A stretch of DNA of 64,000 nt, taken from Tritrichomonas foetus (taxonomy: Eukaryota > Parabasalia > Tritrichomonadida > Tritrichomonadidae). How positions within the stretch are numbered: position 1 is the first letter of the stretch; every line of letters begins with the position of its first letter. Under the pieces are notes generated by a model, which had not been told where the DNA came from, did no database searches, and saw nothing but the letters and a program-made list of their open reading frames with translations. Below, piece by piece: positions 48,401 through 57,819 of this stretch. The translations under genes and the position numbers were made by a program. The DNA is taken from positions 26,960 through 90,959 of the forward strand of contig MLAK01000597.1 of NCBI GenBank assembly GCA_001839685.1, given 5' to 3'.

Positions 48401-49449
48401 CGCTTTTATTACTTGCTCAAAAGGTTTCATTGGATAATGATTTTATTGATTTTACCAAAAAAGTTTTGAATCTTTGTGGAAGAAAAACATCTGCACATGG
48501 AAAAATCTTCCAGATCTTTGTTGGGGTTTCATCAAACGTTCGATATGTTGGAAGAACATTTTTGCAAGATCTTCCTGAAGTTGCTGTTCACTTATTACAA
48601 TCTGTTCTTCCTTCAAGATTCTGCTCAGGTGCTCGTATTTTTGAACAAGCCGCACTTTCTGTTCAATCAAACTTGATTGCACCATTTATGGGAAGAGGAA
48701 TTGATATCATTGTCAATAGATATCATATGAACTCCATCTATCCAGCTGCTAATGAAGCAACTTATCGGGCAATGATGTCATTCTTAATTAAAAATGGAAT
48801 AGCTGTCCAACATAATAATCTATTTAGATTATTACCACAAAAAACTGCACTGAAAACTTTCGCAGCTGGTTTTAATTATTCAGTTGCTTATTTACCAACC
48901 TGTATAAAAATCATTCCAATGAATAATGAAAACATTAAGCGAATCTACACTTATTGTGAATCATTGTTTGAAGTTCATAATTCATTCAATGTTGCTTCAC
49001 GCTGTCTCGAAGAATGGGTGAATAAAAACCCCGAGAAAGTGCGAGAATCAATCCTTTTGACATCATTAATGGCTTGGATTAAACCAAATATGGAAGAGAC
49101 AAACTATAAAACAAGGCAACAAATCGATTCATGGAGGAAAATTTTAGGGAAATACATGAAGCCTACAAAAGTATTTTCTACTCTTTGTGTTCAATTGATA
49201 AGAATGGTAAAATTTGATCAAATCTTTCCAACAATTGTGAAAATCTATGTACAAAATAAAAACGATCAAGAAATTTCACAACTTATCGATAATTTATATG
49301 ATATCCCAACTGAAAAGTGTCATAAGGTTGCATTGAAAGCATTGAAGAAAACAGATAATTACCAAGATATCATAAGATTATCTCTATACGAAAATGATTG
49401 TGAAGAATCAGATAAATTAGTTGAACAATTCCTTCCACTGATTGAATAG
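45445..49449 (+). CDS. large alpha-helical repeat (HEAT-like) protein, 1334 residues
   Basis: A single frame with no low-complexity or coiled-coil stretch. The whole chain alternates amphipathic helices of 15-20 residues (for example TRLAAYRATGAFLTRI, AVIASSFAFISTYIAE, DSIAALVNLTNKF), the look of an alpha-solenoid of HEAT/ARM type. A lower-helicity insertion lies near 280-350. There is no signal peptide or catalytic motif. Such proteins serve as scaffolds or transport receptors. I cannot assign one of the known families (importin, condensin, Mon2, fry and so on). The ATG at 45445 is the first in frame and begins MEKEKEKDPF. Confidence 0.75.
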   Translation: MEKEKEKDPFLIPLREALNPHPQRPVDVNKVLYNFQHNITANSFAKYSPNDMVDIFHLIWKLLLTTAGSPSSTTRLAAYRATGAFLTRITPYYPKMIHRSFSDVTLLMTIDVKSSAVIASSFAFISTYIAEPYLPKFLKSTPVFHHFASNDSAFSEHLAVIISKLGHLGSDWMKNLLQYFLERIEEKQDRYLIRAIASIIGHNPKLYIQIVLDFVKPELQKYLSLITFLISTHQEDIKSSVDLMPVAMASIDLISSCSANLADFDSALQILSIKSDSFNFEAEDAGDSKCKIKIWNDSETKEVFLDLKQVISMPSFYGLSLPLSFLQPKQDDSVLVLGAKFRTIAEIEEFDINEVFNIFEPYLSNNYDEITSAAIQGISLCINRVLAEVPLPKLTIVIRRILFTKQVSWYHSFDILRVIRNIDPRLFTEKMGENCFIELIKCLIGFCFCENDSLAKDSIAALVNLTNKFNYDIIVDAVTNRCEFFHTLHLSRSVSTLTAILLKITKKTESLDLFAEKLIEAIPMYYECINLICEVMNFFSVYKIENSKLAAMLNTAFCITFATIEIISGKTVVTQIKHENAAYFKALVENDINCRNVDIITEPSNDYKEFVYPLKCALLFIIANAGKEESTATVNLVHHIFPYECAQFYEKNWSYLSNDQRFEILSSINLFLQYVSDENVHAVWCRICIKTSTFFEDDRFKEVSQFLIKMASYYLARTVENNAEIASSYIQFLYEEDKVNSITPISEYLEKIEKSSLMKIIELYPKLSEIVPSICGNYQIPQKTVDNVETEIVQKEYQLPETIENDEIQQIVEQIARLENLKLFQKLIDIAIERNIKINFKVIELPQTLIPAAADYLANHLPDDLNLLEVLGLARTKWRPYSIAAINTSPDSLLEQLILAEKVKKKYILCLCSLIGQIKFNEHLLLKLSSNLVYNSKTVPRFRVTLKLFSTVIQNSSTISPSLLKELVNNVNKNIDKIDTDGMATALLLLAQKVSLDNDFIDFTKKVLNLCGRKTSAHGKIFQIFVGVSSNVRYVGRTFLQDLPEVAVHLLQSVLPSRFCSGARIFEQAALSVQSNLIAPFMGRGIDIIVNRYHMNSIYPAANEATYRAMMSFLIKNGIAVQHNNLFRLLPQKTALKTFAAGFNYSVAYLPTCIKIIPMNNENIKRIYTYCESLFEVHNSFNVASRCLEEWVNKNPEKVRESILLTSLMAWIKPNMEETNYKTRQQIDSWRKILGKYMKPTKVFSTLCVQLIRMVKFDQIFPTIVKIYVQNKNDQEISQLIDNLYDIPTEKCHKVALKALKKTDNYQDIIRLSLYENDCEESDKLVEQFLPLIE

Positions 49450-49643
49450 AATAATGTTTTAATAAATATTATATCATGAAAATCATATTTATCTAAAAAA
49501 CATCTGTCAAACCCTCGACATGAAGTTTAATCAAACCAGAAATAACTAGGTGTACTGTATTCAATGATTTCGTGATGCATTATTTGTTTATAGAAAATGT
49601 AATGCTTATATTTGTAATCTTTTTATATATAAAACGAAAAGCG

Positions 49644-49644
<1 letters not shown>

Positions 49645-49697
<53 letters not shown>
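49645..49697 (+). repeat. 53-bp adenine homopolymer
   Basis: Uninterrupted A run in the 294-bp spacer between the 3' ends of the convergent HEAT-like and LRR genes. Its exact length is likely uncertain in the assembly. Confidence 0.9.
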
Positions 49698-49699
<2 letters not shown>

Positions 49700-49743
49700 T
49701 GTAAATATATATAATAGTTAATTCAATAAATTAATCTATCAAC

Positions 49744-50502
49744 TCAAAAATGTCTTGCTTGTAATTTTTCTATTTCACGTGATAATCTCGCAATTTCTTG
49801 ATCTTGTAATGCAAGTTTTGTATTGTAAACAGATGATTGTTTGTTTGGTGTTCTGTGCATGATTCTTGGTGCTGCTGCTTCACGTTTTGGCTTTGGTGCG
49901 ACCATTTTCTTTGATAGCTTTCTCTTTAAACTAATCATTTCCTTTGGGTTCGGTGGTGGATAAGTCATGATCCATCCGGAACGAAGTAAATTCACACAAT
50001 CTGCTGGATATTCTCTGGAAACACGAATTTCACTTGGTTTGATGGATTCTCCATTAATTGTTCGAAGAGTGTTTCCACAAAGCATGATAAGAGAAATTCT
50101 AGCAAATTCTGTATTGCCGAATGGCGTATGATTAATATTTATCGCTTTAATTGCAGGTAAGACTGGGAATCCGTAAAGAGATTCTAATGGATTATGACCA
50201 ATATCGATTTTATCTAATTGACTTAACGGTGGAAGTCCTCGAAAATCTTTGATCTCATTATATTCGACTGTCAATGTTTTCGTTGTTGGTGGTAGGCTTA
50301 AATCTGAAAATGATGCTAATTTCTGACGAGTGTGAATGATATTGTCTGAAATTGAAGCCATAGGTTTGTGGCCTGTTTTTTTCTCGCCTGGTCTCATGCT
50401 GACGACAGATTGTGATCGACGAGTAGATGAAAGTGTCTTTGTTGCTGTACTAGGGCGTCTAGAAAATCGACTGACTGACGCATTACGAGAAACAACAGAC
50501 AT
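49744..50502 (-). CDS. leucine-rich-repeat protein with C-terminal coiled coil, 252 residues
   Basis: The N-terminal 60 residues are basic, S/T/R-rich and probably disordered. About 70-170 hold SDS22-type leucine-rich repeats (TLTVEYNEIKDFRGLPPL, KIDIGHNPLESLYGFP, INHTPFG) and an LRR-cap-like end (LRTINGESI). A basic linker and a short coiled coil follow (LALQDQEIARLSREIEKL, about 230-250). The layout recalls axonemal or basal-body LRR proteins, and it echoes on a small scale the LRR-plus-coil design of the giant gene at 2.7-15.6 kb. The start at 50502 is the first ATG. Confidence 0.8.
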   Translation of the reverse strand: MSVVSRNASVSRFSRRPSTATKTLSSTRRSQSVVSMRPGEKKTGHKPMASISDNIIHTRQKLASFSDLSLPPTTKTLTVEYNEIKDFRGLPPLSQLDKIDIGHNPLESLYGFPVLPAIKAININHTPFGNTEFARISLIMLCGNTLRTINGESIKPSEIRVSREYPADCVNLLRSGWIMTYPPPNPKEMISLKRKLSKKMVAPKPKREAAAPRIMHRTPNKQSSVYNTKLALQDQEIARLSREIEKLQARHF

Positions 50503-50911
50503 TTCCTAAAAATTGCACAACTCAATTTCGAATCTTAAACGTAAAATTTAACGTTCAATATTCAAAAAGTGCAAATTTTTTCACATGGAGATGGTCAAAT
50601 ACCTTTTTTAATATTTTATTTTGTCAGAATGTTATTTCACTCTGTTGAATCAAATAAAATAGTGATGTAGTATTTATTTATTAATGACTTATGGGTTTCA
50701 ATTATCAATTAATTAAATAATTAAAATTTACCAATAATCGAATGATATTTTTCTCCATTTGATGAATAATTGGAAAAATGGTAAATCAATAATGGTCAAC
50801 ATGAAAATTAAATCATGGCATCTATAAATGTGTCAATAGAGTACTCTTTCTTAAGAACATCAAAATATAAAAATATATAAAAAGTTTCGGTGTGAAAATA
50901 TTTAGTCAATT
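50503..50911. other. intergenic region, no gene seen
   Basis: 409 bp of AT-rich sequence between the LRR gene start and the actin-like gene end, both on minus. Confidence 0.5.
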
Positions 50912-52042
50912 TCACTTACATTTCCTTTCGATTATGGAAGAACCTTCCTCTTCGAACGTTTTCTTGGAAATAGCCATTTCTGTGAATGACTGGTTTGCAC
51001 TGAACATTGCGGCGCCGATCCAAGCCGAAAAGCCGCGCCTTTTTGCTGACACAATTTTCACTTTTGTATCTTCAGGGACGATTTTTGCCATTTCGAGTTC
51101 AATTCGCTTGTCAAATCCCTTGAAAAGTGTGTTTCCTCCACCAATGCAGATCTTCTTGAAGAGGTCAAGCTGAATGTGAATGTCGCATTTTTGGATTGTT
51201 TCTGCGAGCATTTGGTGAAGTCCTTTTCCTTCAAGGCCATAGACATGCGGTCGGAACAGAAACTCGGGTGTTTTGAATGAAACATTTCCAATGTTCAGAG
51301 ATTGGCCATCTGGATATCGATAAGTTGTGGATTTGGCTGAGGCGGCTTCATCAAACTTCTTGAGTTCTTCTTCATAATTCTCTGAAATGTATCCTACTGT
51401 TTCTTTGATTGAGCGAGCGATTATTGTATCTGATTTATTATTGTCCAATAAAAGATCTCTCTTTTGTAACTTTTTGATTAGGAAATTGGTCACTGAGGAT
51501 CCAGCCATCTTTGTCCATTGAAGAGTTTCGGGAATTCGATATCCTTCCAATATTGCTGAAATTGAAGATACGCCATCTCCGCTTTCGAGAACGACTCCTG
51601 TTGTTCGGCCTGATGCAAGAAGTGTTAATTCGTCTGACGGTTTGAAAAAGATTCCAGGAATTTTATATTTCTCGAACATAATTTCTGCAATTTTGGAATT
51701 CTGGCTCGCCGGAACGTTTACATTGCTTGTGAAAAGGTATAAGTGTTCGACTGGATCGATACGAAGTTCGTTATAAAATGTGTGGTGCCATATTTTTTCC
51801 ATCGTATCCCAATCCTTGATTATCGAATGATGGATTGGGTACTTCTGACTCAAAATACCAATGCGTTCACTGGCTTCATCGGAAATGTAATAATCTTTGT
51901 GGCCTGCAGAATTGGAATTAATCAATGGATATGTGGCGAAGCCGATGGAGGAGGAAAACGTTGTGTGGGGGGTTTGGCCACCTGAAAAGCCGGCCTTTAT
52001 TACGCAGGATCCATTGTCGATAACGACTGACTGTACTTCCAT
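50912..52042 (-). CDS. divergent actin / actin-related protein
   Basis: 376 residues, the same length as actin. The fold can be followed from end to end: phosphate-1 loop VIDNGSCVIKAGFSG, DWDTMEKIWHHTFYNEL, LLASGRTTGVVLESGDGVSS (phosphate-2), the adenosine segment IGGGNTLFKGFDKRIE, and an end with GFSAWIGAAMF, ISKKTFEEEG and ERKCK in place of the actin C-terminus. Actin's catalytic D154 and H161 correspond here to E and S, so ATP hydrolysis may be slow or absent. Conventional filament-forming residues are only partly kept. A TCATA initiator-like site lies about 20 nt upstream of the ATG. It is not one of the canonical ARPs that I can name. Confidence 0.85.
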   Translation of the reverse strand: MEVQSVVIDNGSCVIKAGFSGGQTPHTTFSSSIGFATYPLINSNSAGHKDYYISDEASERIGILSQKYPIHHSIIKDWDTMEKIWHHTFYNELRIDPVEHLYLFTSNVNVPASQNSKIAEIMFEKYKIPGIFFKPSDELTLLASGRTTGVVLESGDGVSSISAILEGYRIPETLQWTKMAGSSVTNFLIKKLQKRDLLLDNNKSDTIIARSIKETVGYISENYEEELKKFDEAASAKSTTYRYPDGQSLNIGNVSFKTPEFLFRPHVYGLEGKGLHQMLAETIQKCDIHIQLDLFKKICIGGGNTLFKGFDKRIELEMAKIVPEDTKVKIVSAKRRGFSAWIGAAMFSANQSFTEMAISKKTFEEEGSSIIERKCK

Positions 52043-53690
52043 TTTTTGGAATTTAACTATTTTATGATAAAGTTATGAAAATATTAATCATCGATAGAAA
52101 AGAATATTTCATTAATTTTATTATTGTTTTGAATTAGAAGAATATGAAATTCATTCAAATATATCGAATTCTATGAAAAAACAGTCTTATTTCTCAATTA
52201 ATTGAACTTTTCTAATGATATTTTTCAATACTTTATATTACCCAATGAAAAAAAACTTTTTGATTAGTAAAATATAAAACTTTTTCTGTATAGCATATTG
52301 GCTTTTTGATAGAAGGGTGATTGAATTTTTTTGATAGAATATTACTTTTTGAGGGACATATTTTTTGAAATCAATTTCAATTGTTTTTATTTTGAATTAT
52401 TGATCAAATATCAAGTGAAAATGTTCGTGAAAAGTGATGTGATTGCGCAATCATGATCGTCTTTTTTGATGTCTTTCATCAATGCCACTTCACTTTTATT
52501 TATTTCCGAATATTGTTTCTTATTATACAGCAATAAATATAAGGTTTAGAGACGTTTTTTCGGAGTCCAATAAGTGTCGACTCTATTCTTGCCTTTTCCA
52601 AGCGACAGTTTAATATCAATGAACTTTTGAATTGTATACAATCTGCATTAACCTATATCCATAAAAAATTGTCTTTTATTCCGTATAAGCTTCCTTCAAT
52701 ATGAGATTGATCATTACTTTCTATAGATGAAGGTTTTAATTATAACCTGTGAAATAATAATCTAAACATATGTGACAATATATAATATTTAAGTTTATTG
52801 ACAAAAATAATCTGAATCATGAATGATCGAGATTCCTGGAAAGGAGTTTCGAGTGTATTTTTAGTTAGCATATATTGTTTCTACACATGTTATCATTACT
52901 TATTTCGAAATAAATCAAAGAGGAAAATCAAACATTTTGGAAAAAATATGAAATCTTGGTAAATCTAGAAATCAATGATCAATCCTTCTATAGGAAGAAT
53001 TTGTAGTTAAGGTTCAAAAGCTATTTTCCAGTACAACCAGTTTTATTAATATTAATGTTTATTGGGGCTTTTTCCTCGATTTAAAAAGTCCAATTATAAT
53101 AATTCCATGGAAACTTCCACTTTCTATCAAACCACATCAAAAATTCATCTTTTTTCAAATTTATGCTTAAAAAAATCCAACTCAATTTGAACAAAAAGAA
53201 CTCAGCCTTGTTCAGTGAGCAAAGTGATATCAAATTATTCATGAATCAGCAGCGCAGAGAAAAGCTTGTGGAGAAGAATGTCTCAGTGACAATGATTTTA
53301 GCTTGCCACTTTTTAATTCAACAAATGAAAATTGATATGATTAAAAAGACAATTTTTATTCAAATTTCACTGCCAACAATTGATGTTATAATAACATTAC
53401 TATTTGATTTATAAGTGCATAATAATGTTTTTGACATACTTGCCTCTTCATTAGAATCATATATTTGTCAACATGACAATTATATAATTCTAGCATTTCG
53501 ATGACATATTATGTTGCCAAATTTCTATCTCTAAATTGAATGAATAGATATAAAGTTTTCAAAAAATATCCATGTATTGAATGATTAACAATATTTTCAA
53601 TGTGATTATGTGTCACGTTTTTTCATATCAAAAAGATACTCAAATGAACAGTTGATAAACATATTTATATATAGAGTACGAATTTACTGG
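52043..53690. other. long gene-poor region before the HECT ligase gene
   Basis: 1.65 kb of AT-rich sequence. One 83-codon frame from ATG 53163 is lysine- and isoleucine-rich and not convincing. No repeats, tRNA or known mobile-element ends were found. It probably holds the divergent promoters of the actin-like gene and the HECT gene. Confidence 0.5.
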
Positions 53691-53870
53691 ATGCAGGCAC
53701 TTCAAAAAGCATATAAATATCAAATAGAGCATGGATGTAATGCATTTTGCTGCACAAAACAATACTGTAACCCTAAAAATTTTAAAAAAGTAGATACAGA
53801 ATTATTATCGCAACAATTAGCGATAATGCATGAACAAGAAAATCACATATGTAAATACTTATCTCCAGTA
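53691..53870 (+). pseudogene. 5' part of a split UBE3A-like HECT E3 ligase gene (AZUL domain)
   Basis: The ATG at 53691 (MQALQKAYKYQIEHGC) opens 60 codons that end at the transposon's TA target site. The segment HGCNAFCCTKQYCNPKNF, followed about 35 residues later by a cysteine in ENHICKY, reproduces the AZUL zinc finger of UBE3A: Cys-x4-Cys-x4-Cys and a distant fourth Cys, between two helices. AZUL binds the proteasome subunit Rpn10 in UBE3A. The frame continues at 57820 if the element is left out. As it stands, translation from this ATG would run into the transposon and stop after about ten foreign codons. Confidence 0.75.
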
Positions 53871-53897
53871 CCCCAAAATCGTATACTTTTCCCCTTT
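53871..53897 (+). repeat. terminal inverted repeat of copy B (transposon right end)
   Basis: CCCCAAAATCGTATAC then TTTTCCCCTTT, identical to the right end of copy A. Confidence 0.92.
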
Positions 53898-56292
53898 TGA
53901 CGACCATTTTGCCAAAAAACGTACGATAACATATTGAATAAAATACGTTATTTACCGAAAAATATCAGAAAATGATCATAACTCGCCGAGAAATGATTTT
54001 CTATTCGATACCTTTTACACGATTATTCGCCTTTGCATGCACAGCAAAATAGCTCTTTTCCACTAAAAACATCGATCGCAAAAAAAATTGAAATCCTTTC
54101 ATCATTATACACAGATGTTTTCTTGTTTCGTATTTTGGGGCACATATTTTTAAACACGTACAAAAACATATAATCGGTAATTCAACGAAAATTAGATTTT
54201 TTGGGACACTTTATCTGACATTAATCGTCTAAAAAAACGACCTTCAAACAAAATTTACCAAGTACCTCAAGTGAAATTAATCTAAATGAGATGTGTTCTA
54301 TATGTTGCAAAAATAAAAAAATTCGCGCCAAAAATGGAATCATTTACATTTCTCAATAATTTTTATTCAAAGGAAATTCAAAAGTTATTTCTGGAAATAG
54401 AAATTATCGCGTCAAATATAATTCTATATTTCAGTTAGAGCCGAAAATAAAAAAATAGCCACAAATCATCAAAATAGCGGTTTTCATTTTTTCTTGTTTT
54501 TGTGTTTTATCCTTATATTTCTTAATAGCAACGCGTGAATTATATGCTGATATACGTTTTTAAGTCAGAAAACTTGTTGTTATTTCTTCATTGATAATTT
54601 TATTGACTACTGAATTTTCACTTTTAATCCATCCAAGTTGGTGAGGTAAATTTGCTCAAAATTACATCGAAAAAGTCGATATTATTTTGCTTTTCTTTAA
54701 TTTTAGATATTATCATTTAATTTTCTAAGAAGTCAAATATAATATATTATCTGGTGATGTAATACAATCTTACAATCAATATATTGAATGAAAATCATCA
54801 ATAAATTATCGTTATTTTTCCTTTTAGTTATTATCAAGTCGTGAAATGTTATTTCGTTTATTAATTAATGGTTTCTTTATTTACCTATTTTGTTGCAGTA
54901 TAATTTTTAATCGTTATTGGACAAATATCGATTAACAAATCGTTCACTAATAGTATCAAATTAGAGAAATACCTTTTCCACTTTTTTTGGGTGGTGTGTT
55001 TTTCTCCAGCCTCGCATGCACCTAATTTTAATGTTGAACGTGATCATACTGCATCAATGTTTCTTTATACAATTCTTTTTACTTCTACTCTTGCACCTAA
55101 TCATCATCAACTAAAAAATCATGTAAAAATTCGTACAAATATCGATATAACTTGGAGATTTATATTTGTTTCACAAGATAAAATAAAGCATTCATTGGTT
55201 CAACAATAAAATCCTCGCGAGGATCATTTTTTGGCATATTAGTTCTGTAAGAACCAGAATTATCATAGTGAAACGACTTTGCAAACAATGAAAATCTCGT
55301 TTTTTTCCCTTTGAACATGAAATTGTTTGCTTGCAAAATCATGAACACAACTTCGAATAAATTTGGCATGTACAATTATTAACATGCTAAAAGTACGAAG
55401 ATATGAAAGTAGGAGAAGAAGTGATATGCCAATTTCTGGATTAATCGCTTCACGCCTGATCAATGCTCGGTCAAGACATCAATCGTTGATTTGAAAAAGA
55501 TTCAATAAATACAATATTGTTAAGATACAACAAAAATGATGTTTACAACTTAAGCTATACATATTTATAAATAGACTTATATAAATATAGATGATGTCTC
55601 TCTCAATAATGATAATATTTAGAAATTTTCCATACGCTGTGATTTTATTAAGACTTGAAAGAGATGAAAAATGATTTTTCTTGTTCTGGTTATAAAGGTA
55701 AAATCGAATTTAATTAATGAATAAGAAGACGCAGAAAAAAAGAAGGAGGGGGAAAAGAAAACTAAAGTTCAAAGTTCAAAACTTTTATATGAAATCTTAC
55801 CAAGTGATATAGTGATTCGTGAAACTAATGGTGAATCTGCTTCTTTGCTCCTGTTCTAAGTTCTACTATTTCACAGATGTGAAAGCATTTTTATTCAAAT
55901 TACTCTTCATGCCATTCGTGATTGCCTCAAGACCAGAAAATTTACCATTCACTCTATTAAAGTANTGTCACATTATTTCTGCCATCAAAAAAATAGCTTG
56001 TGATTTTGCAGTTAAAAGTGGAAAAGCTCCAAAAGAAATATATTCTTGTTATTGTTTTCACAGAAGTTGGAAATGAAAACATTTTTTTCATCTAAAGGTA
56101 AAAATTCATAATTTCATGAATTTACATTAAATGATCCACAAAAAACTGTTTGAGCTGATTCATTTCCTACTTTTTATTTCAAAATGAATTGATTTCGCAA
56201 AATTCACGGAATGTACACCTTCTCTTACCAATATCATGAGTTGTTCTAGCTGAATATGAGTTCGAAATAGTAAATACACTTGTTGATGATGA
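53898..56292. other. right half of transposon B, no clear gene
   Basis: Counterpart of 29660-32113 in copy A, reversed. It holds the same short frames and the 14-bp palindrome (55210-55223), plus the N at 55965 that interrupts the fragment-like frame read here on plus. Confidence 0.5.
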
Positions 56293-57615
56293 TTAAAAAT
56301 ACTCTAAAAACTCATCTTCAAAATTATAATCTGTATCATCCGTATCATCTGTGCTAGAAATCTTATTTTCACATTTACTTATCATGGGGAAACCAGGAAT
56401 GTTCCATGCTGATTTATATGCATGACTGCTTACTTTATTAAGTATTTCTTTGAATGTTCGTGCAGCTAAAGCTTTATTCCAAACTGAATTCCCTTCAATT
56501 GCTTTTCTCCGTGAAATATCCCACGCTTTTTTCATTTTAGCCTTAATAATTCCAAAGATCTTTCTATCTAATGGCTGAAAGGAACCAGTACCATTGGCGG
56601 GGACAAAAATGAGATCTATTTGCAAACTCTGTGCAAGTTCTCTGACAATTGCATCTTTATGCGTGCTGTATACATCTAAGACTAAACAGCAAGGCTCATT
56701 ATTAACTTGTTCTGATAACCATTTAATGTATTGACACATCACTTCACTGGTTGCCCAACCTGTTTCACTTTTCATTATTTTGATATCATTTTCATAATTC
56801 CAGGCTTCTCCGAATTGCATTTCGGAGTTTTCTTGATTACCTTTCGTGAGAAATATTGGTTCAAGTATAGTTCCCCCAAAGCTAATTGTTGTTAAACATG
56901 TAAAACCACTTTTTTCATCTTCATTAATAAAAGATGGAACGTTTTCAGCTCCTTTCCTGCCAATTACTTTGGAAGGTGGGCAACACACATGGACAAAAGT
57001 TTCATCCATATTGAAGATTCTTTCAGGATGATAATCTTGAGCTGCATGTGTTAATTTTTCTATAAAGATGTCAATAAACTTTGGATCCACTTCTCCCTTT
57101 TTACTGGGTTTTGATGATCTCACCGATAGGCCGTATTTGTCAAGGAATCTGTAAGCCCAAGAATTTGTGGCCGAGAAACGATCTCTACCAACTTGTTCCA
57201 TGGATAATTGTTGATACAAATGAATTGCTGTGTCTTGAAGTTCGTTCAAGGTGAATGGAGTTCCGTTATTAAGTTTATCAGATACTAAATTGAATAGTTG
57301 ATCTTCTGTTTCATTTGGGAGCGTTGTTACCCCTAGTGCTTCATATGGAGTGTAGTTAGGGTCTTTTTTAAATTTTTGTCGCCATTTTTTAAGCGTTTGA
57401 TATTTTATATTCGTATCATGTGAAACTTGTTTAAGCGCCCCATATGGTAATTCCTTCATTTTCAAGTATTCCCATATGGGAGCTACTTCATTGATGGAAT
57501 CATTCATCCACACATGATGGTTTTTGACCAGTTTCGGAAACTTGGGCACTTTTCGAATATTCGTCAACGGAAGTAGTATTTGTTTTCTTTTGGAATACTT
57601 TCTTTTCTTCCCCAT
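56293..57615 (-). CDS. DDE transposase, pogo/Tigger type (copy B)
   Basis: 440 residues, identical in every residue to the copy at 28337-29659, including the three catalytic aspartates (204, 314, 350) and both DNA-binding helical domains. Its ATG lies 202 bp inside the element end in both copies. Because the frame is intact, this copy could supply transposase for its own excision. Confidence 0.95.
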   Translation of the reverse strand: MGKKRKYSKRKQILLPLTNIRKVPKFPKLVKNHHVWMNDSINEVAPIWEYLKMKELPYGALKQVSHDTNIKYQTLKKWRQKFKKDPNYTPYEALGVTTLPNETEDQLFNLVSDKLNNGTPFTLNELQDTAIHLYQQLSMEQVGRDRFSATNSWAYRFLDKYGLSVRSSKPSKKGEVDPKFIDIFIEKLTHAAQDYHPERIFNMDETFVHVCCPPSKVIGRKGAENVPSFINEDEKSGFTCLTTISFGGTILEPIFLTKGNQENSEMQFGEAWNYENDIKIMKSETGWATSEVMCQYIKWLSEQVNNEPCCLVLDVYSTHKDAIVRELAQSLQIDLIFVPANGTGSFQPLDRKIFGIIKAKMKKAWDISRRKAIEGNSVWNKALAARTFKEILNKVSSHAYKSAWNIPGFPMISKCENKISSTDDTDDTDYNFEDEFLEYF

Positions 57616-57735
57616 TAAGTCTGAAATTAGAAATTAAATATACATATGTGAGAATATAAAAAGTGAAATGATCCATTCTAACCGTNCATTAATTTAATCA
57701 AAAAGTTATTTTAATATTGAAAAAAACTATCAATA

Positions 57736-57759
57736 AAAATCTGACAATTGTCAGATTTT
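57736..57759. repeat. 24-bp perfect palindrome in the transposon end (copy B)
   Basis: Same palindrome as in copy A, 58 bp inside the terminus: half-site AAAATCTGACAA and its exact complement. Confidence 0.85.
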
Positions 57760-57790
57760 CGTCGAATTATAACCATATCTTGTAAAACAG

Positions 57791-57817
57791 AAAGGGGAAA
57801 AGTTTGCGATTTTGGGG
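57791..57817 (-). repeat. terminal inverted repeat of copy B (transposon left end)
   Basis: Reads on minus as CCCCAAAATCGCAAAC then TTTTCCCCTTT, identical to the left end of copy A. Confidence 0.92.
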
Positions 57818-57819
57818 TA

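Larger units (their letters stand above)
53871..57817 (-). mobile_element. pogo/Tigger-like DNA transposon, copy B, inserted in the HECT gene (3947 bp as assembled)
   Basis: Same ends, same transposase and same internal landmarks as copy A, in inverse orientation. Inverted repeats at 53871-53897 and 57791-57817; TA at 53869-53870 and 57818-57819. The only length difference from copy A (59 bp) is explained by one N at 55965 standing where copy A has 60 bp (29987-30046). A second N at 57686 matches a single base of copy A. Outside the Ns I noticed no indel, so the copies are recent. Confidence 0.93.

Noticed and set aside
53163..53414. 83-codon frame in the spacer before the HECT gene
   Set aside because: Its Lys/Ile-rich composition is what AT-rich noncoding DNA gives. 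There is no motif, and no initiator stands at the expected distance.
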